Assembly (NCBI GenBank): GCA_026168455.1
Contig: CM047427.1
Location: 64,360,162-64,424,161 of the forward strand
Direction of reading: 5' to 3'
DNA: 64,000 bases
Source: Theocolax elegans
Taxonomy: Eukaryota > Arthropoda > Insecta > Hymenoptera > Cerocephalidae
Positions within the stretch are counted from its first letter, which is position 1; each line of letters starts with the position of its first letter. The position numbers and the translations under genes were made by a program. Shown here in pieces: positions 1 through 10,861 of this stretch. The notes under the pieces are model-generated. The model had not been told where the DNA came from. It made no database searches and worked only from the letters and a program-made list of their open reading frames with translations.

Positions 1-506
1 CGCAAAGACTACTTGGTCGCTAACGTTTCCTCCTCTTTTACAAAGAATTTCAATTTATTAACCGTTTATAATTGTTACTATGATATTAATATGTTATACA
101 CTATTTAAATAAACAAGTTGTTTACCAATTGTGACAAATTTTTGGAGTTTTTGTGATACTTTGATAAAATAAAAATTGGGACTAACATTTGGATATAAGT
201 AAATATAATATACTATTTATCTTAAATGTAATAGCAATGTTAATATCCTAGATTGTTTATCATATAAACTTTCGAATTTGTCATTATCAAAAATGAAACA
301 ATTAACGAAAATAATTATTAATTCATATTCTAACATAGTTTAAGTATAGAGGATCCAAGTACTGTATTCATCATTTTCGAACTTTAATAAAATTTAGCCC
401 ACAAATGTATTTATTCTTATAAAGAGATGGTATTCAAAAAAAGAGTCCGTCTAGTGCATTATAATGACAAAACTAAAGTCAAGTCTTGGTGAATCTAACC
501 TTGGCA
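1..506. other. AT-rich non-coding stretch
   Basis: No open frame, splice pair or repeat structure that I can support. AT-rich with scattered homopolymer runs. Confidence 0.6.
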
Positions 507-737
507 CCTTAAGGGGAGTCCGTACTGATTACAGATTTCTGCAATTATTTTTCAAATACAGTTTTTATAATTTTTATTTTTTCTAAATTTTTTTAGCACA
601 CGCACAATTTTTACACATTGTAGAATGTGCCTTAACTCAAAAAATTGAACAAATATGGAAATTAAATGATAAATTTGAAAAATATATTAATGTCGATAAG
701 TGTGTATTTTAAATGAAGGTACTCCATCCCCTTAAGG
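507..737. mobile_element. MITE-like element with CCTTAAGGGGA termini
   Basis: The left end (507-525) reads CCTTAAGGGGAGTCCGTAC. The right end (719-737) read on the minus strand is CCTTAAGGGGATGGAGTAC, matching at 15 of 19 positions. The 231-bp length, AT-rich interior and lack of an ORF fit a non-autonomous DNA transposon. No clear target-site duplication is visible and only one copy is in the window, so the boundaries are provisional. Confidence 0.45.
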
Positions 738-2342
738 CGTTATCCATATCAAAGGGTTAATTAAAAAGTACAGTAGCCTCATCAACAAACAGTAGCTAAA
801 GATTTGAAATTTTCCGTTGTTCATGAACATTGACATAAAATCTGTCCAAATATTGGGCCTTTTACCTTATTTACAACGACATATATGCATGTAACAATAC
901 TAGAAAGTAATAAAAGGAAATAAAAATATTGGTATATTAGTATGTTCTGCACAAGTGGCCAATGTTCATTTGTAATAGAATATTTAAATATATAAATACA
1001 AGCGTTTACCTCATTTTATAAAACACTGAAGAGATAATTAATTATAACACTTACTTATTGTATAGTAAATTTATTAATAATAATTATAGAACTTGTTTAT
1101 TGTGTTTAATACAGTAGGTCTTACATTTTTTATTATTTTATTTAATTTTAAATTGTAATAGTATATTATGCTACTAGTGCGTAAAATGCGATTTTACAAT
1201 TTTACGCTACAATTGCGGAAATCGTACGCACGTGTAGCATACGATATTTTTTATCATAGTATGCGGAAAATTCGTAACTGGACAAATCATTTGATATTTA
1301 TAAGAGAATGTACCACAGATTGTGGAAAGGAAAGGGGGAACGTGTGGGAAAGGCAGTGGGTCCAGGACTGCAAGCCCTAGGCGGAGCCCCCCCCCCTCCC
1401 TCGAAAATAAACTTTACGTTCGTAATAAAAAATTATAATAAAAATATACAATTTTATTCACAATAGACAATTAAGTGATTGTAGATGGCAGTAGAGATGA
1501 TTTTAAGCTTGTTTTGTATTGAGTTTATCAATTATATAAATTTATTTAGTGTTCAATATTTCATCATACAATGCTTTAATACGTCGTTTTACGCACTCAA
1601 AACAATACGTAAAATCGAATTTTACGTATACTATGATAAAAAATGAGTTTTATTAATTTATTTAATAATCTTATATTAGTAAAAGATATTAATGTAAAAT
1701 AATGTTTGAATTATATAAAGACAAAATATTTTGTAAATACTTTGCATCAAAAATTTCTATAGACGTAATACTGTTGTTAGCACGTGATATTTTCAAATGC
1801 GTATTGAATATAAAAATGAAACGTTTCTGTAAAAGAATACTTAAAAATAGTTCTTATGCAGAAATTTTTTAATAATTGTTATTATCGCATTAAAGGTACA
1901 AAGAATAATGATTAATTATATGTACTTACTCAAATAATGTTCTGAAACGAAATTTTTTTAATGCAAGATTAATGTTCTTAATGTATACTCCAATGTAACT
2001 TATCTTGTTCCCTCTTTGCTTCATTCAAAATTATGTACTCCTCTTGTACATGCGTATTTATACATATACCACTACTTTACATCATATACATCTTCATTTG
2101 CATTCATTTTGATACAACGACGTGTAAGACTTTTACCCCAAAAATATTCCACTTCTCTGTATAAGGTTTGTTCACTACCAGTTATGGCTAATCACATCCA
2201 ACTATCTAAGCTGCATTGCAATCACCTTCAGTTTATATCTTGTTTCTTTTATCCCTTATAGTTTATCTTCAATGTAGGTGCAAAAATTTAACAAATGTTA
2301 TAAATCTGAAAAATATAAATTATAGAAACATAATAAACATAA
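738..2342. other. AT-rich non-coding stretch with a C10 run
   Basis: No gene recognised. A 70-codon frame at 1168-1380 has no family features and no splice context. A run of ten C lies at 1387-1396. A possible inverted repeat inside this stretch is listed separately. Confidence 0.5.
1242..1644. repeat. Possible inverted repeat, about 400 bp apart
   Basis: The left arm near 1242-1275 contains TTTTTTATCATAGTAT followed by a CG and AAAATTCG. The reverse complement of 1608-1644 contains the same TTTTTTATCATAGTAT core, then a CG and AAAATTCG. The arms are about 34 bp with a few mismatches. It could be a MITE, but the ends are not sharply defined. Confidence 0.35.
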
Positions 2343-2875
2343 TATATGGGCTATTTCACGTCAAGTGGTACGATGAAAATTTTAAATCGCTCCAAAATTT
2401 GAGAACAGGCTGGAAATATCTTCCAGAAGATAGAAACAAAATTTTAGGTGTTAAAAATAATTTGCCTAAAGTTATTCCACCATGAAAAATGGAAATTTTT
2501 CAATTTTTTAGAAAAATTTCTATTTTCAAAGCCATTTATCTCAAAATCTATTGATTTTTTTTGAAAAAAACATTAGGAACAACTTTTGTTCAAAATAATC
2601 TTCAAAACTTATCTACCTGGGTTACAATTCTTAATTTTAAAATCTCGAAGAAATAGAACACCCGGAAATATTGAATATCAAAAAAAGGCAACCACGCCAC
2701 AATCGATTTTGATCTAACACCGCTCAAAAGATCACATTTTTCGAGAGCTTTCGAAAGGCTAGGGTTAGATTATTGGCCAAGACCGCTGGTGTAAGTTATG
2801 CCTCATAAACCTCATGAAGATATTTCTAGCCTGTTCTCCAATTTTGGAGCGATTTAAAGTGAAATAGCCCATATA
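2343..2875. mobile_element. Non-autonomous DNA element, GGGCTATTTCAC family (linear form)
   Basis: The left end starts TATATGGGCTATTTCAC. The right end, read on the minus strand, starts with the same 17 bases. Both continue through TTTAAATCGCTCCAAAAT and GAGAACAGGCTGGAAATAT with few changes (the left end carries about 18 extra bases between), giving terminal inverted repeats of about 55 bp. The 533-bp body has no long ORF. Interior blocks (ACTCAAAATCTAT-like, CTGGGTTA, a CCACAAT-GATTTT block) reappear in the arms of the element at 4994-5884, so the two belong to one family. Confidence 0.75.
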
Positions 2876-2880
2876 TATAT

Positions 2881-2883
<3 letters not shown>

Positions 2884-2918
<35 letters not shown>
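2884..2918. repeat. (GT)n microsatellite
   Basis: Uninterrupted dinucleotide GT tract directly downstream of the GGGCTATTTCAC-family element and its ATATAT flank. Confidence 0.9.
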
Positions 2919-2920
<2 letters not shown>

Positions 2921-4993
2921 TATAATATATGCGTAAATTAAAATTTGTTAAATTAGTTCTCGAATTACTAAAAATATTTTAATTATTGTACCGTGTACGT
3001 AATATTTTAAGATATTAATAAATTTCAATTATTTTTAAAAGTTTCATTAGTTATATTTATATATATGGTTTATTCAATAATTCCTTCGGCATTGCAGCAT
3101 TAAATTTAGTAATATCAATCATATGCAGGGGTTACTGTATTTGTAAACCATTATAATACCAATGATGAAAGTTGGTTTTACAAAATTTTAAATATCAGTA
3201 TTAAATTATTTAATATTTTTCTATGATCCCAATTTCGAGTCGATGAAGGATCTCGCTTGAATTATGATGCTTCCCATTTTTATTTTTATCATATTTCATT
3301 ATCTAAAAAAATACACAAATTTATTATTAAATATACATTTACGATTAAAAAATAACAATTAAGAAATGTATAATAAACTAATTTATTTTCAATATGATAT
3401 ATATGGTAACAAAATCACATTAGTTAATTTAACCATTTCATATGATGTATAATATGTATATCGTAAAGTTCAAGAAAAATTTTAGAAAAATTAATTGCAG
3501 GAATGAAATAAGTACGTTTATAACTATACGTTTTCTATATATACATATATATCTATTATAATTATACAGTTTTACTTGAAAATTTCATTATTTTGGAAAA
3601 AAAATCATTTTGAAAAATAAAAAGTTATTCTCGCCTCTGGGCGATATATTTAAAGAGATACTAATGATAGGAAGATAAATAAAAAACTTCATAAATATTC
3701 AGGTATTTTTACAATTATGTATTACATTATACATTTTTATTAATTTTTCTACTTAATTTACTGAATCGCAAAAAGTAGATTTATTTGAAAGTAGAAAATG
3801 TTGAGGATGTCGACATTAAATAAATTTAACAAAACAAAACGTATAGATTTCCATAAAAACTAGAGAATCTTTATTTATTTCTAGTAAAGTATGGGAATAC
3901 GAAAAATTCTTACGACCTTTACAGGCGCAAGAAAAATTCGCACGTCGTTTTGATTTGGATCCCCCCCAAGTCGAGTTACTCCAAGAGTCATATGGATGAT
4001 AAGTGCACTCGTCGACCGATATATAGCTCTTCTTTCCTCTTCTTCGGCATGGATATATATTTCTCTCGACGTTATCACTGACATCGCTGAAGCATCCTGC
4101 TTTTCTTTCTTTGTTAATAAAAATACATTGGAGCAGTTTAAGTGTTGTGATCGAGAGGTAAGGTGTATAAAGGTATAGAAAAAACCACTGGGAGTTTAGT
4201 CAAAGTGAAAGCAGTGATATTGGAGTTATGATGGGGAAGTAGCGCAACACTTATAGTTTGGGCTTGTTCAAACAGCAAATAGTTTGAAATTGAAACGTGT
4301 AAAGTTAACTGTTCCTTATAATATTTGTTTACTAAGCAGTTTAAATATTTGGTAGCTCGTTGATTAACAAGGTATCGTATACATTTCATTATACAAGATT
4401 TGGAATTTCTGGTTAAATCTACGCATGCACTAATGTTTATTCATTTATTTTCTTCGCATTTCATAATCGTAATAACTTTTCGTAAAGTTGTGTATTTTAT
4501 GTCTAATATATCACGTAGTACTAATGAGAATATGCAACACTAACTTTTTAGAAATCCGCAATGAAATCAAAACAAAATAATTTGTATTGATTGCGTCAAA
4601 CTAATATATTTTGATATTTTCCAAAGTGATTGTTTCGTTGAATAGTATGCGTACTATATGATTGTTATGAAAATGATTATTAATTAAACAGGTGTCAAGC
4701 TTTTGTTTTAAGTAAACAATAAAGGCAAATGGGTAAAAGATGTTTTTGGTTTTGAGAAACATGCAATTAGTTTAACTTTGTAGACAATAAATTAAAACTG
4801 ACTACCAATTTTGTAAAAATATTTTATTTTGACTTATCAATGATGAAAATTCATTAAGCACTATGGATATATTTCATAAGTAATTTTAATATACCTACAT
4901 AAATGGTATGAATGTTCCTATGAAGTTTGAATAAGTAACAAACCTAAATTATTTTTTTTATTAAATCCGAATAAATCCTATATACGTAAATAT
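2921..4993. other. AT-rich non-coding stretch
   Basis: No supported gene. Overlapping 60-83 codon frames on both strands at 3881-4389 are short, unspliced and without recognisable motifs. A C7 run sits at 3961-3967. Confidence 0.5.
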
Positions 4994-5884
4994 GAATTTA
5001 TTTGCTCATAAGTTATTCTAACCTCAAAAAGTGAAAAATTTCCAAGTTTTTTCAACACCAGCTGGGTTTACCACTATTTAACTCAAAATCTATCAACTTT
5101 TACTATATAACATTATAAGTAACATTCGTTGCTAATTGTGTCTGGAATTTATTCTTCTGGGTTAGAATTTCTAATTCCAAAGTGAATGTTATATAAACTA
5201 CATGTCAATATTAAACTCAAAAAAAGTGCAAGTTCGCCACAATTGATTTTTTTATCCAATAGTTTAAAAGAAAGCTTGGAGCAATACCTTTCAAATGGTC
5301 TGTAGCATTTTTATGGCCTTCAATTCTGTAAAAAGTTATGATAATTTAAAGAACGAGAAAAAATTCACAAAAATTAACATGGTAATTCCCATTTAAATTT
5401 TTTAAAAAATTTCGTGTTTTTTTAAATTATCATAACTTTTTACAGAATTGGAGGCCATAAAAATGCTACAGACCATTTGAAAGGTATTGCTCCAAGCTTT
5501 CTTTTAGACTTTCGGATAAAAAAATCAATTGTGGCACACTTGCACTTTTTTGACTTGAATATTGACATGTAGTTTATATAACATTTGGAATTAGAAATTC
5601 TAACCCAGAAGGATAAATTCTAGACATAATTAGCAACGAATGTTACATATAATGTTCTATAGTAAAAGTTGATAGATTTTGAGTTAAATAGTGGTAAACC
5701 CAGCTGGTGTTGAAAAAAACTTGGAAAAATCCACTTTTTGAGGTTAGAATAACTTTTGAGCAAATAGATTCCAGTACCTAAAAAATTTTTTCTGTATTCT
5801 GAAAAACATTTGCAATGTGTACCCAAAATTTGGAGCAATTTAAAATTTTGATCGGACCACTTCACGTGGAATATCCCATATATA
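4994..5884. mobile_element. Foldback element, GGGCTATTTCAC family
   Basis: Two long arms, about 4994-5375 and 5405-5771, are inverted copies of each other (for example CCAGCTGGGTTTACCAC near 5057 against GTGGTAAACCCAGCTGG near 5690). A loop of roughly 30 bp separates them. Beyond the right arm, 5772-5884 ends in a terminus whose minus-strand reading TATATGGGATATTCCACGTG corresponds to the left end of the element at 2343. No such terminus is seen at the left side, so the element is asymmetric: an inverted duplication of the family interior with one conserved end. Confidence 0.7.
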
Positions 5885-6532
5885 TATACGTATGTATTTA
5901 ATGTGTATGTGTGTGTGTATGTGTGTGTCAAATATGATGTTAAAAATGAAATGTAATTTCTTTGAAATCAGATATTTCGCGAAATTGTCGATCTCCAATT
6001 TGGACTATTCAGTAAGAAACAGAATATTGATCAATTATAATTTTATATTATACATTAAGTACTAGACGCTAAACAAGGCTTTTAACAGGCACCATAGTAA
6101 TATCGTTTGTTCTCTTTTGAAGAAATTCAAAGAAATGTAAAAAAGCGCACTAACCATAATGAACAAAGTATTAATATAATTATTGTTCTTAAATATATAT
6201 TTTATAATCTTAGTAAAGTTATTATAACTACCATTATAATCTCTACTACTCACTATATAATACAAATTTAGTAAATTCAATTCAATGTACGTGCCTTTGA
6301 TTATGAAATACAAAGCATATATAGACTTATACATTTTGTGTCATGTCCAAATTATGACGAAGAAAAATGTACATTTGTAAAAAATTCAAGTAAAATTAAA
6401 ATTTACCTTAATTCCTATATTAATAAGATAATTTAAAAAACTTGCAACAAAATAAGCAAAATTTTTATTACTAAATGCACAACAATTTTTATTTAATTCA
6501 TAGAACATCTCAAACATTTATGTGCCGGACTT
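5885..6532. other. AT-rich non-coding stretch
   Basis: Begins with a short TATA/TGTG simple-sequence run. A 90-codon minus-strand frame at 6062-6334 is rich in Tyr, Ile, Asn and Phe, as expected of a chance frame in AT-rich DNA. Confidence 0.5.
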
Positions 6533-7215
6533 ACAAGGGGAGTAAATAACCTCCGGGAAACGGATCTTATCCTATCTTTGGTATATCTTTTGTGATGTAG
6601 AAATATGAAGAAAACCAAGCTATTACTTGCCAATGGCCACTTTTACGAAAGTTATTCGACATCTAATAAAAATTTCAATGAAAATTACTTCCACTTTGAT
6701 CACTTATAACCCCAAAACAAATAGAGGTAGACACTTAAACCGAAAACCAAACAAATGTTGAGTTCAAGTAGATATAATTTGAAAAAAAAGAAGCTTATAT
6801 TGCTCAATTTGGAGCAAAGTTATGGAGAAAACAAGAAATTGAAGAAATTTAAACCTATAATTAATATGAAAAATGTATTGTTTCTTTTAGTCTGAAATTC
6901 TTCAATTTCTTGTTTTCTTCATAACTTTGCTCCAAATTCAGCAATTTAAGGTTCTATTTTTCAAATTGTATCTATGCTTACTCAACGTTCTTCTGGTTTT
7001 TGGTTTGAGTGTCTACATCTATTCGTTTTAGAGTTATATAAGTCATCAAAGTGTAAGTAATTTTTACTGATATTATTATTAGATATTATGAATAACTTTC
7101 GTCAAAGTGGCCATTGGCAAGTAATAACTTTGCTTTCTTCATTTTTCTACATTACAAAAGATACACCAAAGTTTGGATAAGATCCATTTCCCGGAGGTCA
7201 AGTATTCCCCTTGTG
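6533..7215. mobile_element. Foldback element with ACAAGGGGA termini
   Basis: A 683-bp long inverted repeat. The left arm starts ACAAGGGGAGTA and the right arm ends TTCCCCTTGT. Matching arm blocks include the CCTCCGGGAAA region near 6551 with its inverse near 7190, GGCCACTTTTACGAAAGT with its inverse near 7100, and GAAGAAAAC against GCTTTCTTC. The centre is near 6870, where AACAAGAAATTGAAGAA faces TTCTTCAATTTCTTGTT. No ORF. One-armed relatives occur at 24626-24935 and 27026-27335. Confidence 0.75.
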
Positions 7216-7891
7216 AGTAAAAATTAATGAATCATGATATATAATATCAAAAAACGCGATAGCGCCTGACGCAAGTATAGCGCGAGAGCCATTATTATAT
7301 ATACTTTCAATAATTAATAAATAAAAGAGTGATCGAATGTATTATTAAGCTGCAAGTGTATCCTAAATATACTGTATGAAATTTTTTAATTTTTTAATTA
7401 ATAGCTCTTTTGAATACGTGCTTATTACTATTATACAATATATGTAGCACTAATGAAAATAAACTCTAGCGTACTGATTCGGCAATATTTTGAATATTTT
7501 CTTTACAATTTCAAAATTATACATATTTAATTCTTTATATGAAAGTGTGTAAATATGAGCCCTGGTAGAAATGTCGGTTTCAAAACTAGGTAACAAAAAT
7601 TGCTAGTAACATATATAGCTTGCGTTAAAACGTTTGTCAGCTTATTTCTTTGGTATTCGATGAAATAAGTAGGTATATAATCTTAAAATATTTAAATTAT
7701 ATTTCTAGCTTTTCGCGAACAGTAAACTTAAAATTTTTTTACAGATTCGGTTCGACTTTTAAAGTCTTCTTATATAGTATAAATTATTATTGTCCTATAT
7801 ACAGTTATTAAAAATATAAACGCTATTTTATTTGAAATTTTTTATTTTATTTCATTTTATTTTTTATATAAACATATTTTGTTGCTTATTC
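7216..7891. other. AT-rich non-coding stretch
   Basis: No gene or repeat structure supported. A short GC-richer patch near 7254-7290 has no recognisable signal. Confidence 0.5.
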
Positions 7892-8125
7892 TACACCGAG
7901 AGAAAAATTTCAGTAAATTTTACTAAACTTTTACTAACGCGGTAACAAGCTGCCGGAATCCAAAAATTACTGAACTTTTTGTCTATTTTTACTGAGCTTT
8001 CTCAAATTTTAATAAAAGTTTACTAATTTTTACTAAAAGTTCAGTTATTTTTTGCGTTTCGGCAGTTTGTTACCACATATTAATGAAAGTTTATAAAAGT
8101 TTACTAAAAATTTTTTCTCCTTGTA
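7892..8125. mobile_element. Palindromic MITE, TACACCGAGAGAAAA termini
   Basis: The left end reads TACACCGAGAGAAAAATTT. The right end on the minus strand reads TACAAGGAGAAAAAATTTT. An inner inverted pair (GGTAACAAGCTGCCGGAA against its inverse near 8060) makes most of the 234 bp self-complementary. Terminal motif and length match the element at 34490-34718. No ORF. Confidence 0.65.
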
Positions 8126-9179
8126 TTAAAAAAATCTATTTATTTTTTAATAAATAAAATATAATTTTTACTAGGGAGTTTGTATTTGCTGTTTCAACTT
8201 TTCACTTTCTATGCAGAAGGCAAAAGTTCATTTATTTTGGATTTAGGGAAAATTTTATATACGCCATCTAGCCCCCCCCCCCCCCCTCATATAAATGTGT
8301 AACTTATTGCAACTATATAAACCTTTTTGCAATTATAAAAACCTTCAAAAGTAGAGATTTCAAAACATTCTTAGATCCTTGCCTGCATTTATTGGTTTCA
8401 AGAGGTAGTTCAAGAATTTTCAAAAAACAGATTTTGATGACAATACGAATCCTACTTTGGCGAAAGGACGCCATTTCATTTGGTATTAGTTATAAAAATA
8501 GCTATACTTGTTTCATTCACTCAAAACTGTAAAATAAATAATAGAATCAGTCAATGTGTTGGTTAAATATTGATTGCATTATTTTTACATATTATAAATG
8601 AAATGGTACGAAGTATGTAAAATATGTATTTTAACTCATTTTCAGGATAATTGGAATTGAAAAAATCCCAGTAAAACCTAAATTAATCAGGGATATTTAA
8701 AAAATGTTAATAATTTTGTGTATATTTATTCTAAAATCAATTACACTCAATTTTATTTAAACACAAACCATTATTGAATCCCAATTTGACACATCTTAAA
8801 ATAAAACTAGGTATTTATTATTAATAGGTGATATTTATAAAAAAAACGTACTATTTATAAATTTTCTATAGAACGTAGAATTTTTAATTTTTGCAATAGT
8901 TATTATACCATATAAAAATATAAGATACATTTTTCTGAGTTTGTCGTATATTTTCACCAATGGTCATATATGTTAAATATGTAATTAAAATATATGATAT
9001 AATATAGTAACTTTATTATTATAAGTTTTTCAAGTAAACATAAGATGTTAAATATGAATTAATTGTAACTCGATGGAGAAAATGATGGAAGTTGTAAATC
9101 GTTTGATAGCGTATGAACGAGAGGCTTAAAATCTCAATTCGCACCTTATGCAGATTACTCGGAACCGTTTGACGATCGT
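8126..9179. other. AT-rich non-coding stretch with a C15 run
   Basis: Fifteen consecutive C at 8272-8286 are the only notable feature. No frame or splice signal supported. Confidence 0.5.
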
Positions 9180-9258
9180 TCGAAAATTCATTCCGTGCGG
9201 TGCGCCACACGACTACAAAGTAAGATATAGTTTTCCGCGAGAAAGATAGTGAGAAAAG

Positions 9259-9291
<33 letters not shown>

Positions 9292-9560
9292 TGAGTGAGG
9301 GAGGGTGTGTATACGTAGCGCGAGAGGAACTGAGGAAGAGCCAAGAATGTCCTCGGGGCATCGGCGACCACGCCCTCGCCGAGTGCCGGCGGCGACAGCG
9401 ACGCCGCTCGTGCGAAAGAGGACCGGGCCGAGGAATTCGCGCGCGCCGATATAATGCGCGATTCCACCTCTCGCTCTCTCCCTCTCCATCTCTCTATCTT
9501 CCGTTCGCTCGTATAAGAGATGCTTCGCCGCGCGCATTCACTTTGGCTCGTCTATTTTAC
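9180..9560. other. CpG-rich block with (GA)n tract
   Basis: GC and CpG content rise sharply here. The block contains a (GA)n tract at 9259-9286 and many CG dinucleotides at 9340-9460. Frames on both strands (up to 172 codons) are low-complexity readings of GA/TC tracts and are mutually overlapping, so I do not call them genes. In a hymenopteran context such a block is usually a promoter, a 5' exon or a conserved regulatory element. Confidence 0.4.
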
Positions 9561-9940
9561 TTATATGTTTCAAAAGCTTGATTCTTTTGCCTTGAAATTA
9601 ACCAAGCGGACTTGGACCTACAATTTCCCATGGTTATAAAAAATATGAAGATATTGGTAACGAATTGCATGATAACAAGTGCCACGTCAACGAATGATCG
9701 GAAAACGTGGGGCTTGTTTGCTGATTGATTGACTGATGTATATTTCATCGGGGTTTGTATGTACAAAGACGTATATGGGTAACGTCACTCGATTTGGTAA
9801 AGCATATGCTTCTTCTTCGAGAAATAGAAATAAATATATCGATCAGCGAAGATCCCCTTCCGAGGTTCGCGGGATGCTACATGTAAGTTAAACAATTGAA
9901 GAGTCCGCGAGGTGGGAGATAAGAATCTCGATTCGGAAGC
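9561..9940. other. Intervening non-coding stretch
   Basis: Composition falls back towards the AT-rich background between two CpG-rich blocks. Nothing specific recognised. Confidence 0.4.
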
Positions 9941-10861
9941 CCCCCTCGTTACTGCAGGCTTATTCGCGTAGGCTTCATTCATCTCTTCGAGTGCACGCGC
10001 GCGGGCAAGCCGCAGGCAGGGCTGTCCGCGCATAATCGGGCGAGTCCCACGTCAAGGGAGCGCGTGCGCAGGAGCTTGGGAGCTTGGGAGCTTGCAACCC
10101 CTTCGGGGCCTCGGCGAAGCGACGGGTGAACGGGTCTGTCGGGCAGCCGCGCACTGACTGACGGGGCGCCCCGTCGCCCGTCGCCCGTCGCCCGTCGACC
10201 AACGGGCCAAGCCCCGTGCTCGCTCGAGGGGAGGGGGAGCCGCTCGCCGGCGACGGCGCGAGCGCCAGTCTCTCGCCGACCTCCCGACAAGCAGTATACC
10301 TAGCAGCAACACCGGTGCGCGCGCGTGCGGTGGCTGCTCCTTTTGTGTACGCGGTCCGTCTCTCTTTCTCTCGCTCTCTCTTTCACTCTCTCTCCCCCTT
10401 TCTCACTCTATCTTTCTCCAGTTTTTTCCTTTCTTCCTCCCGTGAGGTTGGGCCCTACCCTGTCCGGATCCCGACCCGAATCCTTTGGTTCCACTTGTAC
10501 CGTTACCTCCAGCCCGGGTGGTTGCATGCGCGAGTGCGCATCTACCCGTTCGCAAGCGATCGGCTGACTACACCCGTTTATATCTACTATATATACGAAC
10601 GGTGTTGGGATCTCTTGGCGCGCGCAACCGCGCTCGTTTCTTCGCTGGGATATCCTATATATTGTTCGCGAGACGTTCTCGCGTTATCTCGAGCGCGCGC
10701 GAGCTTCTTTATATACCTTCCGAGGTGGACAAGTGCGATTCGAGGTATGCCGGAAGTATAACCGTTACACCTATGCACATCTCATTCGTCAGGATATTTT
10801 CTATTATTCCGCGGTATTTGGAGCTCTAACGAGCGACTACTTTTTTAAAGATATTGTTTAA
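9941..10861 (+). promoter_or_regulatory. CpG-rich block, candidate promoter and first non-coding exon
   Basis: This is the most GC- and CpG-rich part of the window. It contains a three-fold GGGAGCTT repeat at about 10075-10095, a CGTCGCC heptamer repeat at 10171-10198 and a pyrimidine (TC) tract at 10358-10400. The overlapping frames on both strands, up to 181 codons, are low-complexity. The block ends abruptly near 10861, where a GTAAGT donor (10862-10867) could close a 5' untranslated exon. I infer that this is the promoter/first-exon region of the plus-strand gene whose later exons are at 13478 and 41805. No transcript evidence is available and no TSS can be fixed. Confidence 0.35.

Noticed and set aside
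9019..9581. Overlapping 84-172 codon frames on both strands
   Set aside because: They read through (GA)n/(TC)n and CpG-rich sequence as Arg-Glu or Ser-Leu repeats, overlap each other and have no splice or family support.
9975..10829. Several 75-181 codon frames on both strands
   Set aside because: High GC lowers stop-codon frequency; the frames are Arg/Ala/Pro/Ser-rich, mutually overlapping and without domains.
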